Below, one piece after another: positions 27,925 through 37,925 of a DNA stretch of 64,000 nucleotides; position 1 is the first letter of the stretch; each line of letters opens with the position of its first letter. The notes beneath the pieces were generated by a model. The model was not told the origin of the DNA, did not search any database, and was given only the letters and a program-made list of their open reading frames with translations. Origin of the DNA: Rhodoferax sp. (lineage in GTDB: Bacteria > Pseudomonadota > Gammaproteobacteria > Burkholderiales > Burkholderiaceae_C); NCBI RefSeq assembly GCF_010365055.1, contig NZ_JAAFHA010000003.1, positions 37,317 through 101,316 of the forward strand. Reading direction: 5' to 3'. Position numbers and translations under genes: made by a program.

Positions 27925-28872
27925 TCAGGCTTGGCCCTGCACCGCATCCGCCACCAGCACTGTGCCGCCCTGGGCCAGCACGCCGGCGCGCAAATCTGCC
28001 GCCACCCGCGTGCCCAGCGCCGTGGCACTGGCGAGATCGGACACCACGGCACTGGCGCGCACCTGCACCAAGGCCAGCTTGCCATCGGGGTCGCCCCAGG
28101 CAGCGTCGATCGTCAAAGTGTCGGCAACCAGGGTGGCATACGCGGCCAGCGGCATGGAGCAACTCCCGCCCATGGCCCGGCTCACGGCGCGTTCGGCCGA
28201 GACCGCCAACCAGGTGGTGTGATGCGCCAAGGGCGCCAAGGCATCGATCACATCCTGGCGCTGGCTGCGCACCTCAATGCCGAGCGCGCCTTGCCCGGCA
28301 GCGGGCAACATCTCACTGGGCTCAAAAGTGGCGCGAATGCGCTGACCCAAACCAAGCCGCTTCAGACCGGCTGCCGCCAGCACAATGGCCGCGTACAAGC
28401 CCTCATCGAGTTTGCGCAAGCGGGTGTCGAGGTTGCCACGCAAGGGCTCGATCTTCAGGTCCGGTCGCAGGGCGCGCAGCAAGGCCATGCGGCGCAAGCT
28501 GGAGGTACCCACCACAGCGCCTTGCGGCAGGCTGGCCAGGTTGGCATGGTGATTCGACACAAACGCGTCGCGCGGGTCTTCGCGTTCCATCACGCAGGCC
28601 AGCGCAAAGCCCTCGGGCAGCTCCATCGGTACGTCTTTGAGCGAATGCACCGCCAGGTCGGCCTGACCGCCTTCCAGCGCAACTTCCAGTTCCTTGACAA
28701 ATAAGCCCTTGCCGCCCACTTTGCTCAAAGCGCGGTCCAGAATCTGGTCGCCCAGGGTCGTCATGCCCAACACGCTGACCTCATGACCGCCCTGCGTGAG
28801 CAGCGCCTGAACATGTTCTGCCTGCCACATGGCAAGGCGGCTTTCGCGGGTGGCTATCGTCAAAGTACTCAT
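27925..28872 (-). CDS. hemC: Hydroxymethylbilane synthase (porphobilinogen deaminase)
   Basis: Polymerises four porphobilinogens. It has 315 residues, starting [21 protein letters not shown]. The dipyrromethane cofactor cysteine is C238 in [12 protein letters not shown]; the active-site loop has [12 protein letters not shown] and the catalytic Asp region AVHSLKDVP. It is the first gene of hemC-hemD-hemX-hemY and is divergent from ppc, with about 100 bases between starts. Confidence 0.97.
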   Translation of the reverse strand: MSTLTIATRESRLAMWQAEHVQALLTQGGHEVSVLGMTTLGDQILDRALSKVGGKGLFVKELEVALEGGQADLAVHSLKDVPMELPEGFALACVMEREDPRDAFVSNHHANLASLPQGAVVGTSSLRRMALLRALRPDLKIEPLRGNLDTRLRKLDEGLYAAIVLAAAGLKRLGLGQRIRATFEPSEMLPAAGQGALGIEVRSQRQDVIDALAPLAHHTTWLAVSAERAVSRAMGGSCSMPLAAYATLVADTLTIDAAWGDPDGKLALVQVRASAVVSDLASATALGTRVAADLRAGVLAQGGTVLVADAVQGQA

Positions 28873-28974
28873 GGAGATGGATTGGCAGGACGTAGCCTGC
28901 TGGTAATCATTAAGGTGCGCAGGATGCTAGCATGACCAACGTTGCCATCTTGCGCCACCTGCTTCAAAACTGCC

Positions 28975-31833
28975 ATGATCAAAGTCCAAAAAATCGCGTC
29001 CCTCCAGCACACCCAGGACAACGAGCAACCGCTGGTTGATGACATCCGTCTGTTGGGCCGCATCCTGGGCGATGTGATTCGTGAGCAGGAAGGTGTTGCC
29101 GCCTTCGAGTTGATCGAGCAAATCCGCCAGCTCTCGGTGGCGTTTCGGCGTGATGCCGATCACGACGCCAACAAGGCGCTCAATCGACTGCTCAAGGGCT
29201 TGAGCGTTGACGCAGCCGTCAGCGTGGTGCGGGCCTTCACCTATTTCAGCCACCTCGCCAACCTGGCGGAAGACCGGCACCACATTCGTCGCCGGGCCAT
29301 CCACGAGCGCAGCGGCAGGACGCAAGAGGGCAGCATTGAAGTCGCGCTGGCACGACTGAAGGCGGCGGGCATCGCCCCTGCAGCCATTGCGACAACCCTG
29401 GCCCACAGCTATGTCTCCCCGGTGCTGACCGCCCACCCGACTGAAGTCCAGCGCAAGAGCATTCTGGACGCCGAGCGCGCCATCGCCCAGCTGTTGACGG
29501 TGCGCGACGACATCAAGGTCCATGCCAGCGCCTTGAAGATCAAGAATGATGCCCTGACGCCACGCGAACTGCTGGACAACGAAGCGCAGATGAAAGCCCA
29601 CGTCCTGCAGTTGTGGCAGACCCGGCTGTTGCGCTCGAGCAAGCTCACCGTGGCCGACGAGGTGGAAAACGCCTTGAGCTATTACGAGAGCACTTTTTTG
29701 CGGGAGATTCCCAAGCTTTACGCACAGCTCGAGCGCGAACTTGGGCAACACCCGGTGCACAGTTTTTTTCGCATGGGCCAGTGGATTGGCGGCGACCGCG
29801 ATGGCAACCCCAACGTCAACGCGCAGACCCTGAGCCATGCCCTGCGCCGCCAGGCCGACGTGGCGCTGCGGCATTACCTGACCGAGGTGCACTACCTCGG
29901 CGCCGAACTGTCATTGTCGGCACTGCTGGTGGACTTTGGCCCCGCGATGCAGGCGCTGGCCGACCAGTCACCCGACCACAACCCGCACCGCCAGGACGAG
30001 CCGTACCGGCGCGCCCTGATCGGCGTCTACGCCCGACTGGCGGCCACCCTCAAGGACCTGACCGGCGGCGAGGCGACCCGTCACGCCGTGGCACCCCAAA
30101 ACGCCTACCCCAGCGCGCAAGAATTTCTGGCCGACTTGCGCACCATCGAAGCATCGCTGCTGGCGCACCATGGCGAGGTGCTGGCGGCGCAACGCCTGCA
30201 CCCCTTGATTCGGGCGGTCGAGGTGTTTGGCTTTCATCTGGCCACCGTCGACTTGCGCCAAAGCTCGGATCAGCATGAAGCCGTGCTGGCCGAGTTGCTG
30301 TTGGTGGCGCGGCTGGAAGGCGCTTACGCCCAGCTCGATGAGCTGGCCAAGCGCCGCCTGCTGATGGGTCTGCTGAACGACGCGCGGCCATTGCGTGTCA
30401 TGGGCGCCACCTATTCAGCCCTGACGCAAAGCGAGCTCGCAATTTTCGAGACCGCCAAAGTCATGCGCTCACAGTTTGGGACGCAGGCGATTCGCCACTA
30501 CATCATCAGTCACACCGAGGCCGTGAGTGACTTGCTTGAAGTGCTGCTGCTGCAAAAAGAAGTCGGTTTGCTGCTGGGCACGCTGGATGACCAGGCCCAG
30601 TGCGATTTGATTGTGACGCCGCTGTTTGAGACGATTGAAGACTTGCGCAACGCAGCGCCCATCATGCAGGACTTTTACGCCCTGCCCGGCATCCGCCAGC
30701 TGGTCAGCCGCAGCCGCCCTGACCAGTACCGCGACCAGGACATCATGCTGGGCTACTCTGACAGCAACAAGGACGGCGGCATTTTCACCAGCAACTGGGA
30801 GCTCTATCAGGCCGAGATCGCGCTGGTGGACGTGTTTGACAAAATCAACCAGCACGACTTGAACGCCGATGGCACACCCCGAGGCGCGGGGGACATTCAG
30901 TTGCGCTTGTTCCATGGCCGTGGCGGCACCGTGGGGCGAGGCGGCGGCCCCAGCTACCAGGCGATTCTGGCGCAGCCCCCCGGCACCGTGCGCGGGCAAA
31001 TCCGGCTGACGGAACAGGGTGAGGTCATCGGCTCGAAATACGCCAACCCCGAAATCGGCCGACGCAACCTGGAAACCCTGGTCGCCGCCACGTTAGAGGC
31101 GACACTGCTCAAGCCCACCAAGTCGGCCACCCAGCCGTTTCTGCGGGCCGCTGCCGCGCTGTCGCTCAGCAGCATGGCCGCCTACCGCCGGCTGGTGTAC
31201 GAAACCCCAGGCTTCACCGACTACTTTTTCAGTGCCACGCCGATCCGGGAAATTGCCGAACTCAACATTGGCTCGCGCCCGGCATCGCGCAAGCCGTCGC
31301 AAAAAATTGAAGATCTGCGCGCCATTCCCTGGGGCTTTAGCTGGGGCCAATGCCGCCTGACGCTGCCGGGCTGGTACGGCTTTGGTTCGGCGGTTGAATT
31401 GTTTCTGGCCCAGGGCGTGCAGAAAGACCAGCTGGCGCTGCTGCAAAGGATGCACAAGCAATGGCCGTTTTTCAACACCTTGCTCTCCAACATGGACATG
31501 GTGATAGCCAAAAGCGACCTCGCGCTGGCGTCGCGTTACGCCCAGCTGGTGACAGACGCCCGGCTGCGCAAAAAAGTCTTTGGCGCCATTGAAGCCGAGT
31601 GGCACCGCACCGCCAACGCCTTGAGCCTGATCACCGGCGACCCGCAGCGACTGGCCCACAACGCCGCCTTGCAGCGCTCCATCCGCCACCGCTTTCCGTA
31701 CATTGACCCGCTGCATCACCTGCAAGTAGAACTGGTACGCCGCTACCGCGCCGGGCAAACCGATGAGCGCCTGAAGCGCGGCATTCACATCTCGATCAAC
31801 GGCATTGCAGCGGGGCTGCGCAACACCGGCTAG
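28975..31833 (+). CDS. ppc: Phosphoenolpyruvate carboxylase
   Basis: Anaplerotic enzyme making oxaloacetate from PEP and bicarbonate. It has 952 residues from ATG 28975 (the frame opens at 28942, but the extra residues lack conservation). Catalytic H154 lies in [10 protein letters not shown] and H647 in [24 protein letters not shown] and the C-terminal RNTG, needed for activity in the family, are intact. The tail marks the edge of conserved synteny; the region after it is accessory. Confidence 0.97.
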   Translation: MIKVQKIASLQHTQDNEQPLVDDIRLLGRILGDVIREQEGVAAFELIEQIRQLSVAFRRDADHDANKALNRLLKGLSVDAAVSVVRAFTYFSHLANLAEDRHHIRRRAIHERSGRTQEGSIEVALARLKAAGIAPAAIATTLAHSYVSPVLTAHPTEVQRKSILDAERAIAQLLTVRDDIKVHASALKIKNDALTPRELLDNEAQMKAHVLQLWQTRLLRSSKLTVADEVENALSYYESTFLREIPKLYAQLERELGQHPVHSFFRMGQWIGGDRDGNPNVNAQTLSHALRRQADVALRHYLTEVHYLGAELSLSALLVDFGPAMQALADQSPDHNPHRQDEPYRRALIGVYARLAATLKDLTGGEATRHAVAPQNAYPSAQEFLADLRTIEASLLAHHGEVLAAQRLHPLIRAVEVFGFHLATVDLRQSSDQHEAVLAELLLVARLEGAYAQLDELAKRRLLMGLLNDARPLRVMGATYSALTQSELAIFETAKVMRSQFGTQAIRHYIISHTEAVSDLLEVLLLQKEVGLLLGTLDDQAQCDLIVTPLFETIEDLRNAAPIMQDFYALPGIRQLVSRSRPDQYRDQDIMLGYSDSNKDGGIFTSNWELYQAEIALVDVFDKINQHDLNADGTPRGAGDIQLRLFHGRGGTVGRGGGPSYQAILAQPPGTVRGQIRLTEQGEVIGSKYANPEIGRRNLETLVAATLEATLLKPTKSATQPFLRAAAALSLSSMAAYRRLVYETPGFTDYFFSATPIREIAELNIGSRPASRKPSQKIEDLRAIPWGFSWGQCRLTLPGWYGFGSAVELFLAQGVQKDQLALLQRMHKQWPFFNTLLSNMDMVIAKSDLALASRYAQLVTDARLRKKVFGAIEAEWHRTANALSLITGDPQRLAHNAALQRSIRHRFPYIDPLHHLQVELVRRYRAGQTDERLKRGIHISINGIAAGLRNTG

Positions 31834-31867
31834 GCACCAGCTCGCGCGTCAGCAGGATCGCTTGCAG

Positions 31868-31970
31868 ACGACTCATGATTGAGACAGTCCGCGCGAGTGG
31901 CGGACTTGGCTATGGCGGTGGCATCAGCCGCATCGTTCTTGCCGCGTTTGCCGCTCATGCGGTACGATGA
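31868..31970 (-). pseudogene. IS110-family transposase remnant
   Basis: On the minus strand a short frame reads YRMSGKRGKNDAADATAIAK and continues for about a dozen residues. SGKRGKNDAADA is the strongly conserved block in the N-terminal DEDD domain of IS110/IS1111 transposases. No start, no remainder of the enzyme and no terminal repeats are present, and a stop lies directly upstream. It is a decayed fragment marking an insertion or deletion point after ppc. Confidence 0.75.
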
Positions 31971-32119
31971 TCATGGTCTCCCCTCTCAAGTGAGTTGATG
32001 AAAAGTCTGGCCTTTCCATCGTGGCATTTTGTTGCCGTAAACCGCCACCCTGACGGGGCACGGCTCGCTGAAGACGGGAACGTCCCTTTCGTTCGTTAGA
32101 CCTTTCATCGGAGAACGCG

Positions 32120-32467
32120 TTGCTGCATTTGCACGGTAAAAAGCTGGTTCTGGCCGTAGTGATTGCGGCTGTCTTGTTCGGGGTCGCCACCACGATTGCC
32201 GGTGTTCGCGCGCTGCTCGGAGCCGACCCTGGATACATCGTGTACCCGCCGCTCCTGCGCTTCAACATCATCATGGGAGTCGCTTATGTTGCCGTCGGCA
32301 TCATCGCGTGGCGAAGTCTCAAGGTCGGCGTCTACGGAGCCGCCGCGATCTGTGTACTCAATTTGTCGGCTCTTGGATTCATCCGCTACCTCTACACGCC
32401 GAATGGTCCCATCGCCAGCGAGAGCCTTCAGGCCATGACGTTCCGCACTGTTGTTTGGTTCGTTTAG
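32120..32467 (+). CDS. Small integral membrane protein of unknown function (cassette gene)
   Basis: 115 residues, starting with TTG at 32120 behind GGAGA. Four hydrophobic segments are visible: about residues 8-28, 45-63, 68-86 and possibly 100-115. No family was recognised. Between them lie short loops with few charges. Because it lies between a GTTRRRY core and an attC-like site, it is probably the product of a mobile gene cassette. Confidence 0.65.
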   Translation: MLHLHGKKLVLAVVIAAVLFGVATTIAGVRALLGADPGYIVYPPLLRFNIIMGVAYVAVGIIAWRSLKVGVYGAAAICVLNLSALGFIRYLYTPNGPIASESLQAMTFRTVVWFV

Positions 32468-32515
32468 TTTCTCGCCTTGGCGTGGGCGCGCCGACGGGGA
32501 GCCGTTCGAAATGAC

Positions 32516-32587
32516 GCATAACCCGTCGCTCCAGCCCACGTGCCAAGGCCTGCTGCCTCCGCACGCGGCTTAGCTCAATCGTTGGAG
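32516..32587 (+). repeat. attC-like recombination site
   Basis: The left arm begins GCATAAC (RYYYAAC with one mismatch) and the right arm ends GTTGGAG (GTTRRRY with one mismatch). Between them GCCCACGTGC pairs with GCACGCGGC, and GCT with AGC, leaving an unpaired base and a variable loop, as in folded attC sites. The right part CGGCTTAGCTCAATCGTTGG closely resembles published 59-base elements as I recall them. Confidence 0.6.
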
Positions 32588-32595
32588 AACCCATC

Positions 32596-33060
32596 ATGGC
32601 GCACTACACCGCACAAGTGCTTTGGCTAAGGGACGAACAGGACTTTCTCGACAATCGCTACAGCAGAAAGCATGTGCTTCGTTTTGACGGTGGCTTGGAA
32701 GTACCGGGCTCCTCATCCCCTCACGTTGTTTCCCTTCCGATGTCTGATGCATCGGCGGTGGACCCCGAAGAGGCATTTGTTGCCTCCCTCTCAAGCTGTC
32801 ATATGCTGTGGTTGCTGTCCATCGCAGCTAAACATAAGTTTCGCGTTGATCGCTACTTTGATGCTGCGGCTGGTGCCATGGAGAAAAATGCGGAAGGAAA
32901 AATGGCCATGACCGTGGTCACGCTCCGACCTGAAGTACGCTTTTCAGGAGAGCGCTTACCCACGCGGGAGCAAATCAGTCAGATGCATCACGAAGCTCAT
33001 GAACAGTGTTTTATCGCCAATTCCGTGAAAACCGAGGTACGTTGTGAGCCAGTTTTCTAA
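32596..33060 (+). CDS. OsmC/Ohr-family protein
   Basis: 154 residues with the OsmC fold: a SLPMSDASAVDPEEAFVASLSSCHMLWLL region holding the peroxidatic cysteine C68, and the resolving C138 in HEQCFIANSVK. Such proteins reduce organic hydroperoxides or other thiol-reactive compounds. The start ATG at 32596 lies nine bases after the attC core, so the gene either lies next to the integration point or belongs to a second cassette whose far attC is not visible. Confidence 0.88.
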   Translation: MAHYTAQVLWLRDEQDFLDNRYSRKHVLRFDGGLEVPGSSSPHVVSLPMSDASAVDPEEAFVASLSSCHMLWLLSIAAKHKFRVDRYFDAAAGAMEKNAEGKMAMTVVTLRPEVRFSGERLPTREQISQMHHEAHEQCFIANSVKTEVRCEPVF

Positions 33061-33575
33061 CCCTACGCCAAAGTGATCTTGCCCCCGAAAAACGGACTCC
33101 ATCGCTGATGAAAAATTCCAGACATTGGAGGCTACGAAACGAGCATTTCCCGGGGCAGGTCCAAACCTTTCACTCATCAACGACAAGTCCTCACACGGTG
33201 ACCAAGCGAATGGCGGCAATGGGTCTGGAACCGCCCGAAGGGCTCGGTTTGAAAACAATCAGTGGCTGAAAAGTTTGCAATGCGAACCTGCTCACTGAAG
33301 CCAGCCTGCCTCCTGTGCAGTGTTTTATAGCAAATCAGGCTGCAGCCCACGTTCCATAAGCGTATATAGCTATATTTTCTATAGCATAAGCACGGCAACC
33401 ATCGCTTGACTTGGCGCCAACCACGGCTTGCCACCAAGGGCCAGTCCAGCCAATTTGCCGCGCCAGAGCCAATGCTCAGTGCCGGCGATCGCCGTGCTCA
33501 TGCGGCCTGCCCCACGCCAAAGGCGCATCAAGAGAACAGCTGAGCAGAAAAGAATGTGTGGCACATTAGGGCCCC
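33061..33575. other. Gene-free stretch with one dispersed repeat
   Basis: No frame on either strand looks coding. It contains dispersed-repeat copy 33330-33386 and a short sequence after the OsmC gene (33073-33098) that faintly recalls an IS3-type terminal sequence but has no partner. The last 100 bases should hold the promoter of the following AbrB-type gene. Confidence 0.5.
33330..33386 (+). repeat. Dispersed repeat copy 7 (intergenic)
   Basis: GCAAATCAGGCTGCAGCCCA, CGTTCCATAAGCG, then TAGCTATATTTTCTATAGC. A near-complete intergenic copy between the OsmC and AbrB-type genes. Confidence 0.8.
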
Positions 33576-34643
33576 ATGTTTGCCAGCCCTGTCCGCCTGA
33601 AACCAGCCCTGTGGTGGAGCGTCCTTTTATTCATCAGCGCGATCTTGGGCTGGGCGCTGACCGCGCTCCATTTACCCGCCGGGGTGCTGCTCGGCTGCAT
33701 GCTGGCGGGCATCGTGTTGTCGTCCCGGGATATTCGACTTGGCGTACCTTCCCCTCTGTTCGTGCTGGCGCAAGGGGTGCTGGGCTGCCTGATGGCCCAA
33801 AGCCTGCAGCCCGCCACGCTGGTCAAGGTGGCCAATGACTGGCCTATTTTTTTGGGCGCTACGGTCTCGCTCATTGCCGCCAGCGCGGGCTTGGGCTGGC
33901 TCCTGATGCGCCGCCAGGTGTTCCCGGGCACGACGGCGGTGTGGGGCCTGGCCCCGGGCGCAGCTTCGGCCATGGTGGTAATGGCCGAGTCGTATGGCGC
34001 CGACGTGCGGCTGGTGGCCTTCATGCAGTACTTACGCGTGGCGGTGGTGACGGCGGTGGCCGCCCTGGTCGCTCATTTTTGGACTACCCAGAGCGCGCCA
34101 CTGGCCGCTGAAGTGCATTGGTTCGCGGTCATCAACCCAGGCAACCTGGGCTGGACGCTGCTGCTCGCCTTTGCCGTTTCAAGCATCGCGCGCTGGCGGC
34201 GCATTCCGGGCGGCGCGATGGTGGCGCCGCTGGTTCTGGGCGCGGCCTTGCAAGCCATGGGCTGGCTGGTGATTGAACTGCCGCCGGCGCTGCTGGCTTT
34301 GTCCTATGCCGTGATTGGCTGGAGCATCGGCCTGCGCTTCACGCGCAGCATTCTGCTGCATGCCTTGCGCGCCTTGCCCGCGGTGCTGGGGTCGATCGTT
34401 GCGCTGATGGCCGTTGGGCTGCTCATTGCCGTGGGCCTGACCCAGTTGGCGGGTTATGACCCGTTGACGTCCTATCTGGCCAGCAGCCCGGGCGGTGCCG
34501 ATTCTGTGGCCATCATCGCCGCCACCAGTGCCGTCGACGCCGGCTTCGTGATGGCGATGCAACTGGCGCGCTTTCTGATGGTGCTGGTGTTGGGGCCGCG
34601 CGTGTCGAAGTTTGTTGCGACACAATCACGCATCGACCGATGA
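33576..34643 (+). CDS. AbrB-family integral membrane protein
   Basis: 355 residues, about ten hydrophobic segments, with an internal duplication typical of this family (PF05145). Marked motifs are LPAGVLLGCMLAGIVLSS near residue 30, GTTAVWGLAPGAASAMVVMAE about 113-133, and in the second half LASSPGGADSVAIIA. Proteins of this family are often misnamed ammonia monooxygenase or transcriptional regulator; they are probably transporters. It lies 35 bases upstream of tctD on the same strand and may be part of the carboxylate-uptake locus. Confidence 0.8.
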   Translation: MFASPVRLKPALWWSVLLFISAILGWALTALHLPAGVLLGCMLAGIVLSSRDIRLGVPSPLFVLAQGVLGCLMAQSLQPATLVKVANDWPIFLGATVSLIAASAGLGWLLMRRQVFPGTTAVWGLAPGAASAMVVMAESYGADVRLVAFMQYLRVAVVTAVAALVAHFWTTQSAPLAAEVHWFAVINPGNLGWTLLLAFAVSSIARWRRIPGGAMVAPLVLGAALQAMGWLVIELPPALLALSYAVIGWSIGLRFTRSILLHALRALPAVLGSIVALMAVGLLIAVGLTQLAGYDPLTSYLASSPGGADSVAIIAATSAVDAGFVMAMQLARFLMVLVLGPRVSKFVATQSRIDR

Positions 34644-34678
34644 TTTCATTTCATCTTTTACTTTTAAAAGATTAAGCC

Positions 34679-35347
34679 GTGCGCATCCTCCTGGCTGAAG
34701 ACGAAAGCGAGCTCGCCAACTGGCTGGTTCGCGCGCTGCAGCAGGTCGATTTTCAGGTCGACTGGGTCAATGACGGCCGCCTGGTGCGCAGCGCCCTCAA
34801 AGGCACGCGCTACGACGCGCTGATCCTTGACTTGGGCCTGCCCGGCTTGGGCGGGCATGACGTATTGGCCGACCTGCGCGAAGCCGACCATCGATTGCCC
34901 GTGCTGATCTTGACAGCGCGCGATTCCCTGATCGAACGGGTAAGCACCTTGCGCGAGGGCGCCGACGACTTCCTGGCCAAGCCATTCGAGCTGGCCGAAC
35001 TGGAGGCACGCCTCATCGCCTTGATCCGGCGCGCGCGCGGCAGCGAGCATCCGCGCTTTGCCTGCGGGCCACTGGCCTTTGATGCCGCCAGCAAACAGTT
35101 CAGCCTGGGCCATGAGCCCTTGACGCTGACACCGCGCGAACACGCCGCGCTGCGCGCGCTGATTCAACACAGCGGCGAACCCTTGTCCAAGCAGGATATT
35201 CTGGACCGGGTGTTTTCCGATGAGCAGGACGTGCATCCCGAGGCGATTGAAGTGCTGGTGCACCGGCTGCGCAAACGACTCGCCAACAGCCCGGTTCACA
35301 TCGCCACCCTGCGTGGCCTGGGTTACGTCCTGGAATGCAAGCCTTGA
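34679..35347 (+). CDS. tctD: OmpR-family response regulator TctD
   Basis: 222 residues from a GTG at 34679. The receiver domain has the acidic pair E7/D8 and phosphoacceptor D51 (ALILDLGLPG); the winged-helix DNA-binding domain covers about 125-220 (VLVHRLRKRL, TLRGLGYVLE). TctD activates tricarboxylate uptake genes in Salmonella. It overlaps tctE by 13 bases and lies in the same direction as tctCBA, not divergent as in Salmonella. Confidence 0.9.
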   Translation: MRILLAEDESELANWLVRALQQVDFQVDWVNDGRLVRSALKGTRYDALILDLGLPGLGGHDVLADLREADHRLPVLILTARDSLIERVSTLREGADDFLAKPFELAELEARLIALIRRARGSEHPRFACGPLAFDAASKQFSLGHEPLTLTPREHAALRALIQHSGEPLSKQDILDRVFSDEQDVHPEAIEVLVHRLRKRLANSPVHIATLRGLGYVLECKP

Positions 35348-36753
35348 ACCTGAACGCCTTGCACGCCTTGAGCTTGCGCCGCACCTTGCTGCTGGTACTC
35401 ATTCCTGGCTTGTTGACGGTGGGTGGCGCCGGGGTGTGGCAAACCTGGCGCACTGCGGTGGGCGCGGCCAATGCCGCCTACGACCGCTCACTGCTGGGCG
35501 CAATCAAGGCCATGGATGCCAACATTTCCACAGCCAGCGGAGGTCTGGGCGTTGAGCTGCCCTATCGCCTGCTTGAGTTCTTTGAGCTGACTGCCAATGG
35601 GCGTGTTTATTACCGGGTGGCGACCGAAGACGGCCTGGTTGAAATTGGCACCGCCGGGCTGCCGCCCCCACCCCAGGTGCTGGTGACTGAACGGCCTCAA
35701 TTCATCGATGCCAGCTTCTTTGGAGAACCGGTACGCGTGGGCTCCTATGCCCGCGTGCTCGACCCTCCATTGGCAGGGCAGGCCAAGGGCCAGCGCGTGG
35801 TCATTCAGATCGCGGAGACTCTGGAGTCGCGCCAGGCCTTCACGCGTGCTCTGGTGCTGGAGTCAGTCGCGCGCGACCTGCTTTTGCTCATTGTGGCCAT
35901 GAGCCTGATGACGCTGGCGGTCGGCTGGGCGCTGCTGCCCCTGGCGCGACTGCGCAATGAAGTCGAAGCACGCTCCGCCCTGGATTTGACGCCGATCGTG
36001 GCCGCCGGCGTGCCAGCCGATGTACAACCGCTGGTGCAGGCCATTAACCACCACATTGAGCGCAGCCGCCAGCAGGCCGAGGCGCGCCAGCGTTTTGTGG
36101 ACGATGCCTCGCATCAATTGAGGACGCCGCTGGCGACCCTGAGTACGCAAGTGGGCTTTGCCTTGCGTGAACTTGATCCCGCGCACCAGCGCGAGGCGCT
36201 AAGCGCCATCAAGACCCAGCTTGAAGAAATGGTCAGGCAGACCAACCAGATGCTGGCTTTGGCGCGCGTTGACAGCGCCGGGCTCAAGACAGAAGTCGTG
36301 GATGCCTCTGAGTTGGTTGAAAGGACGACGCGCGAGTGGTGGCTAGATGCGCGCGAACACGGTGTTGATCTGGGATTTGAGCCCGATGCCGAGCCGCTGC
36401 GCGTGCTGGTGGATGCCGCGATGTTGCAAGAAGCCCTGTCCAATTTGCTGCATAACGCGATTCGCTACACGCCACCGGGCGGGCAAGTCACGGTGCAATT
36501 GACGCACAGTGACTGCGAGGGGGTGATCACCGTGGTCGACAACGGCCCAGGCATGCCCACGGAGGAACTCGCCCGCGCCGGTGATCGTTTCTTTCGCGGC
36601 AGCAATGCGTCCCAGCCGGGCACCGGTCTGGGCCTGGCCATCGTGCGCTCCATTGCCGAGCGTCATGGCGGTGAATTGCGCGTAGACGCCAATGCAAATG
36701 CTCAAGGCTTGGCCGTTGCCATCGTTTTGCCCCTCATACGCATCGTCAGCTAG
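35335..36753 (+). CDS. tctE: Sensor histidine kinase TctE
   Basis: 472 residues: transmembrane segment about 16-34, periplasmic sensor of the two-component-kinase N-terminal type (about 35-180), second segment about 182-203, HAMP-like linker, phosphoacceptor H260 in DASHQLRTPLATL, and the ATPase with NLLHNAIRYTPPGG, DNGPGMP and GTGLGLAIV boxes. It presumably senses tricarboxylates and phosphorylates TctD. Confidence 0.92.
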   Translation: MQALNLNALHALSLRRTLLLVLIPGLLTVGGAGVWQTWRTAVGAANAAYDRSLLGAIKAMDANISTASGGLGVELPYRLLEFFELTANGRVYYRVATEDGLVEIGTAGLPPPPQVLVTERPQFIDASFFGEPVRVGSYARVLDPPLAGQAKGQRVVIQIAETLESRQAFTRALVLESVARDLLLLIVAMSLMTLAVGWALLPLARLRNEVEARSALDLTPIVAAGVPADVQPLVQAINHHIERSRQQAEARQRFVDDASHQLRTPLATLSTQVGFALRELDPAHQREALSAIKTQLEEMVRQTNQMLALARVDSAGLKTEVVDASELVERTTREWWLDAREHGVDLGFEPDAEPLRVLVDAAMLQEALSNLLHNAIRYTPPGGQVTVQLTHSDCEGVITVVDNGPGMPTEELARAGDRFFRGSNASQPGTGLGLAIVRSIAERHGGELRVDANANAQGLAVAIVLPLIRIVS

Positions 36754-36778
36754 TTCAAGGGTTTTCCCTAGTGATTTG

Positions 36779-36806
36779 GTGCTTGACTTGAAAGCACGCT
36801 GAAAGC
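36779..36806 (+). promoter_or_regulatory. Candidate TctD-binding direct repeat upstream of tctC
   Basis: TGAAAGC occurs at 36789-36795 and again at 36800-36806, an 11-base period typical of OmpR/PhoB-type operators. The first copy lies inside an inverted repeat GTGCTT-N7-AAGCAC (36779-36797). The site is about 80 bases upstream of tctC in the 134-base tctE-tctC gap. Function is inferred from spacing and place. Confidence 0.4.
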
Positions 36807-36887
36807 CCGGTCTCGCTAAAGTTCGCTCACTCCTCCTGATGGGCAAGCCATCGCAGGGGGCGTAATCCAAAAACTACTGGAGCTACC

Positions 36888-37868
36888 ATGAAATTCAAGT
36901 CACCCCTTCTTTCAGTGATCCTGGCCAGCCTTGCAGCCGTGAGCACGGCCGGAGCGCTCGACAAAACCGAGTGCATCGCAGCAGCCAAGCCGGGCGGCGG
37001 TTTTGACCTGACCTGCAAACTGGTGCAGCAGGCCCTGATGCAAGGCAAGTACGTGTCCGACCCGATGCGCATCACCTACATGCCCGGCGGCATTGGCGCG
37101 GTGGCCTACAACACCATCATTGCGCAGCGCCCGGCCGAGGCTGGCACGCTGGTCGCCTACTCGGGCGGGTCGCTGTTGAACATTGCGCAGGGCAAGTTTG
37201 GCCGTTACAACGAGAACGATGTGCGCTGGGTCTCTGCCGTGGGCAGCGACTTCGGCGCCGTCATCGTCGCAGAAAATTCGCCGTTCAAGTCGCTCAAGGA
37301 ATTGGTCGCCGCGATCAAGGCCGACCCCACCAAGGTGGTCTTTGGCGCGGGCGGCTCCGTCGGCAGCCAGGACTGGATGAAGGCCGCATTGACCGCACGC
37401 GCCGCGGGCCTGGACCCCAAATCGATGCGATTCGTCGCTTTTGAAGGCGGTGGCGAGGCGATCACGGCGCTGCAAGGCGGCCATGTGCAGGTCTATTCCG
37501 GCGACGCATCGGAGGCCGAAGAGCAGATCAAGGCCGGCGCCAAGATTCGGGTGCTGGCGGTGATGTCCGACAAGCGCCTGGAAGGCAGCTTGTCAGGCGT
37601 GCCCACGGCCAAGGAGCAGGGCATGGATGTCGAGTGGCCCATCATCCGCGGCTACTACGTCGGCCCCAAGGTCAGTGATGCGGACTACAAGGTCTGGGTC
37701 GACACCTTCAACAAGATGCTGGCCACACCCGAGTTCAACAAGTTGCGCGCCGAGCGCGGGCTGTTCAAGTTCGCCATGACCGGCGCCGAATTGACGGCCT
37801 ACGTCAAACAGCGCGTCGCCTACTACCGCACCATGGCGGCCGACTTCGGCCTCAACGTCGCCAAGTAA
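36888..37868 (+). CDS. tctC: Tripartite tricarboxylate transporter substrate-binding protein TctC
   Basis: 326 residues with a signal peptide (about 1-23, SVILASLAAVSTAGA). It follows the periplasmic Bug/TctC family pattern: AAKPGGGFDLTCKLVQQAL, ITYMPGGIGAVAYN, and FVAFEGGGEAITALQGGHV. It captures the carboxylate and delivers it to TctAB. Preceded by GGAGC and followed by tctB and tctA, the complete transporter. Confidence 0.93.
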   Translation: MKFKSPLLSVILASLAAVSTAGALDKTECIAAAKPGGGFDLTCKLVQQALMQGKYVSDPMRITYMPGGIGAVAYNTIIAQRPAEAGTLVAYSGGSLLNIAQGKFGRYNENDVRWVSAVGSDFGAVIVAENSPFKSLKELVAAIKADPTKVVFGAGGSVGSQDWMKAALTARAAGLDPKSMRFVAFEGGGEAITALQGGHVQVYSGDASEAEEQIKAGAKIRVLAVMSDKRLEGSLSGVPTAKEQGMDVEWPIIRGYYVGPKVSDADYKVWVDTFNKMLATPEFNKLRAERGLFKFAMTGAELTAYVKQRVAYYRTMAADFGLNVAK

Positions 37869-37925
37869 TTGGCGCAGCGTGACCGGGCGCGTCGCCCGGT
37901 TGCCAACCTTCAAGGAGACAGAGCA

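Larger units (their letters stand above)
32095..32587 (+). mobile_element. Probable orphan integron gene cassette
   Basis: GTTAGAC at 32095-32101 fits the recombination core GTTRRRY. The single small gene at 32120-32467 follows, then an imperfect inverted repeat of 72 bases that fits attC (32516-32587). No integrase gene or further unambiguous cassette is visible, so this would be a stray cassette inserted outside an integron or a residue of a lost one. It lies directly beside the IS110 remnant. Confidence 0.5.

Noticed and set aside
28942..28974. Upstream extension of ppc
   Set aside because: Open for eleven codons but without conserved residues; the ATG at 28975 fits the family start better.
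33073..33098. Possible IS3-type terminal sequence after the OsmC gene
   Set aside because: Only a vague resemblance from memory; no second end, no transposase, no target duplication.
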